From: Exophiala sp. HKRS030
Lineage: Eukaryota > Ascomycota > Eurotiomycetes > Chaetothyriales > Herpotrichiellaceae
NCBI GenBank assembly: GCA_023897205.1
Contig: JAHWDD010000006.1
Span: forward strand, 1,674,001-1,738,000
Direction of reading: 5' to 3'
Length of the DNA stretch: 64,000 nt
The first letter of the stretch is position 1. Every line of letters starts with the position of its first letter. Under the pieces are notes generated by a model. It made no database searches. It worked only from the letters and a program-made list of their open reading frames with translations, and was not told the DNA's origin. The position numbers and the translations under genes are program-made. Positions 62,447 to 64,000 of the stretch are shown piece after piece.

Positions 62447-64000
62447 ATGTTATCCTTCTTCCTCTTGTCCCTCCTGTCCGTAACCGGTCGAGGTCACCCT
62501 CACGCCAAGGTCGAGCTGCAACGACGTGGCGACGATGTTGATCTTTGTGTCTTCGATGGCCCACCGTCTGTTGTGACAGTTACTGTTCCGACAGTCTCTA
62601 CGGTGGTACGGACCTCGATTTTTACTCGATATGTCCCAGTGCCAACTGATTGGCCTGGCGTGCAAGGGTGGCTTGCTGCAGGAAGTCCTAGCGATGACGG
62701 ATCCGACTCCGGCTCACAGGCTCAGGGTGCCTCCAGTCCACCGTGGGGATCGGGACCTCCTCCGTGGTGGAAGCCTTGGGATGAGGTTGACGTGGATGGG
62801 GCTCAAGGATCAGCTGGTCAAGCTGGTCAATCTGGTCAATCTGGTCAAGCTGGTCAATCTGGTCAACCTGGTCAACCTGGTCAACCTGGTCAATCTGGTC
62901 AATCTGGTCAATCTGGTCAATCTGGTCAATCTGGCTCCGGTTCAGGCTGGTTTTGGCCGTCTTCAGTTGAAATCTCCTCCGGTGGCCCTAATCCAACCTC
63001 CAGCAATATATGGACCTCGCTCACTACCAGCGCCAGCCCGTCTTCAACATCAAATGTATCCACTTTCACAACTTCCATCGGCACTTCCACAACGCTCTCG
63101 ACCAGCTCGCACTCCTCAAGCCCTACACCAAACCCAGACGATTGGCCAGACCACACCGTAACTGCATACTACGGCGCAGGAAACACCGACATCTTCCCAC
63201 CAAGAAATATACCATGGAAGTACCTGACCCACCTATGTTTCGCGTTTGCCAATACAAATGGTGTAAACAACAACTACTCCATCAGTATAGACAACACAGA
63301 CCTCCTTCGTTACTTGAGTGTGCAAGCACATTCGCATGGCGTCAAATTGGTCTTGAGTATCGGAGGATGGGGGCGGGGAGGGATGTATTACTCCGACATT
63401 GTCCAGAGCAACCAATCTATCAGCGCCTTTGTGCAATCAGTAGAGGCCGTTGTGTCTGAGTATGGCATTTCAGGGGTCGATATCGGTAACATGGCACCAT
63501 TTACCCTTTGCTTTTCTCGTTCAATAACATCGAGCTAACACCACCCCTTTTTGGGAGACAGACTGGGAATTTGTCGGTAATTTACACGACGCGCCCGAAC
63601 CAGCACAACCTCGACTTGTTACCGACGCCGATGGGTACCTCCAGATGCTCACAGCTCTGCGAGCAGCAATGCCCTCAACCGAATTGTCTGCGGCAGTACC
63701 CATGTATGTGTTTAAAAAACCTGATGGGACAGATGGCACACTAGTCCCCGTCGACATGCATCCTTTTGTGCCTCTCTTTGATAGGCTTTACCTCATGGCT
63801 TACGATCTGTGGAATGGCGACGATACTGCCGGTTCAAACGCGGCCTTGGTCCGCAACGGCGATGTGCCTCAAGACCAGAGATTCGGCGATGATGGCGTCA
63901 AAACATGGCATGATGCAGGATTCCCAATGAGTAAACTTGTCTATGGTACGCCCTGAAGGCAAAGAGCCTCACTCCTTCCTTCCCACATTTGCAGATTAGT
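62447..64000 (+). CDS. Secreted GH18 chitinase with Gly-Gln repeat linker (partial)
   Basis: Exon 1 is 62447-63485 and exon 2 is 63562-63945; the gene continues past the window through an intron starting at 63946. The signal peptide is LSFFLLSLLSVTG. Residues 30-120 are Ser/Pro-rich, then a GQS/GQA/GQP repeat linker spans about residues 123-161. The GH18 barrel begins near residue 236 (HTVTAYYGAG) with THLCFAFAN, KLVLSIGGWGRGG (SxGG) and, across the 76-nt intron, SGVDIDWEFVG. The catalytic Glu349 and the Asp two residues before it are present, but the first Asp of the usual DxxDxDxE motif is Ser342. LMAYDLWNG is a later substrate-loop motif. GH18 enzymes hydrolyse chitin with substrate assistance. 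The next exon start is unclear: an acceptor at 63994 would give an immediate stop, one at 63999 would not. Confidence 0.87.
62814..62930 (+). repeat. 9-bp coding minisatellite, 13 units
   Basis: Unit ctggtcaat with variants ctggtcaag and ctggtcaac, all in frame, encoding GQS, GQA and GQP triplets of the chitinase linker. Length is likely to vary between strains. Confidence 0.95.

Noticed and set aside
1..64000. tRNA, rRNA, CRISPR array, intact transposon or viral insertion
   Set aside because: I looked for tRNA B-box patterns, long terminal or inverted repeats, and transposase or reverse-transcriptase motifs and saw none. A tRNA scan by program could still find one.

Overview
The window is nuclear DNA of a filamentous ascomycete (Pezizomycotina). 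The signs are short GT-AG introns of about 46-131 nt with CTAAC/CTGAC branch sites, a Mus7/MMS22 homologue, GH64 and GH18 wall-active enzymes, a laccase-like multicopper oxidase, and intergenic TACGGAGTA motifs. I cannot name the genus. Roughly 20 genes lie on both strands with no operon logic. Most are single-copy housekeeping genes.

Layout. 1-5276: the 3' end of an unidentified gene, a phospholipase D-like protein (4 exons) and a dehydrodolichyl diphosphate synthase (RER2 type). 5277-10819: a 5.5 kb low-complexity tract with (TG)n and (CA)n arrays, CTG and minisatellite repeats, an internal 20-bp duplication and only weak gene candidates. 10820-17647: VPS52 (GARP tethering complex) divergent from eIF5A, then the Pol I factor RRN7/TAF1B and a mitochondrial-type rhodanese. 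17648-24061: a probable decayed gene, a secreted GH64 glucanase and a four-helix-type membrane protein. 24447-38186: MMS22 (replication-fork repair), TFG1 (TFIIF large subunit) and a large Cid1-type nucleotidyltransferase. 39000-43403: a membrane-anchored short-chain dehydrogenase, a PRKRIP1/DUF1168 homologue and a delta3,delta2-enoyl-CoA isomerase preceded by a duplicated peptide-coding segment. 44616-49471: a laccase-like oxidase, a VOC/glyoxalase-like protein and a single-pass membrane protein. 50519-59740: UBR1 N-recognin, a five-exon QCR9 gene and PYM. 59741-64000: a region of gene relics and degenerate repeats, then a GH18 chitinase cut by the window edge.

Functionally the set is mixed: translation and RNA (eIF5A, PYM, the Cid1-like enzyme), transcription (TFG1, RRN7), repair (MMS22), trafficking and glycosylation (VPS52, RER2), proteolysis (UBR1), mitochondria and peroxisomes (QCR9, rhodanese, ECI), and cell wall or secretion (GH64, GH18, oxidase). 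I see no biosynthetic gene cluster, rRNA, CRISPR array or intact transposon. The most unusual items are the duplicated peptide-coding segment at 41933-42221, the duplicated C-terminal domain of the Cid1-like enzyme, the repeat tract at 5277-10819, the micro-exon QCR9 gene, and the relics at 60221-62191. Exon coordinates are my hand-made splice models and have no transcript support.
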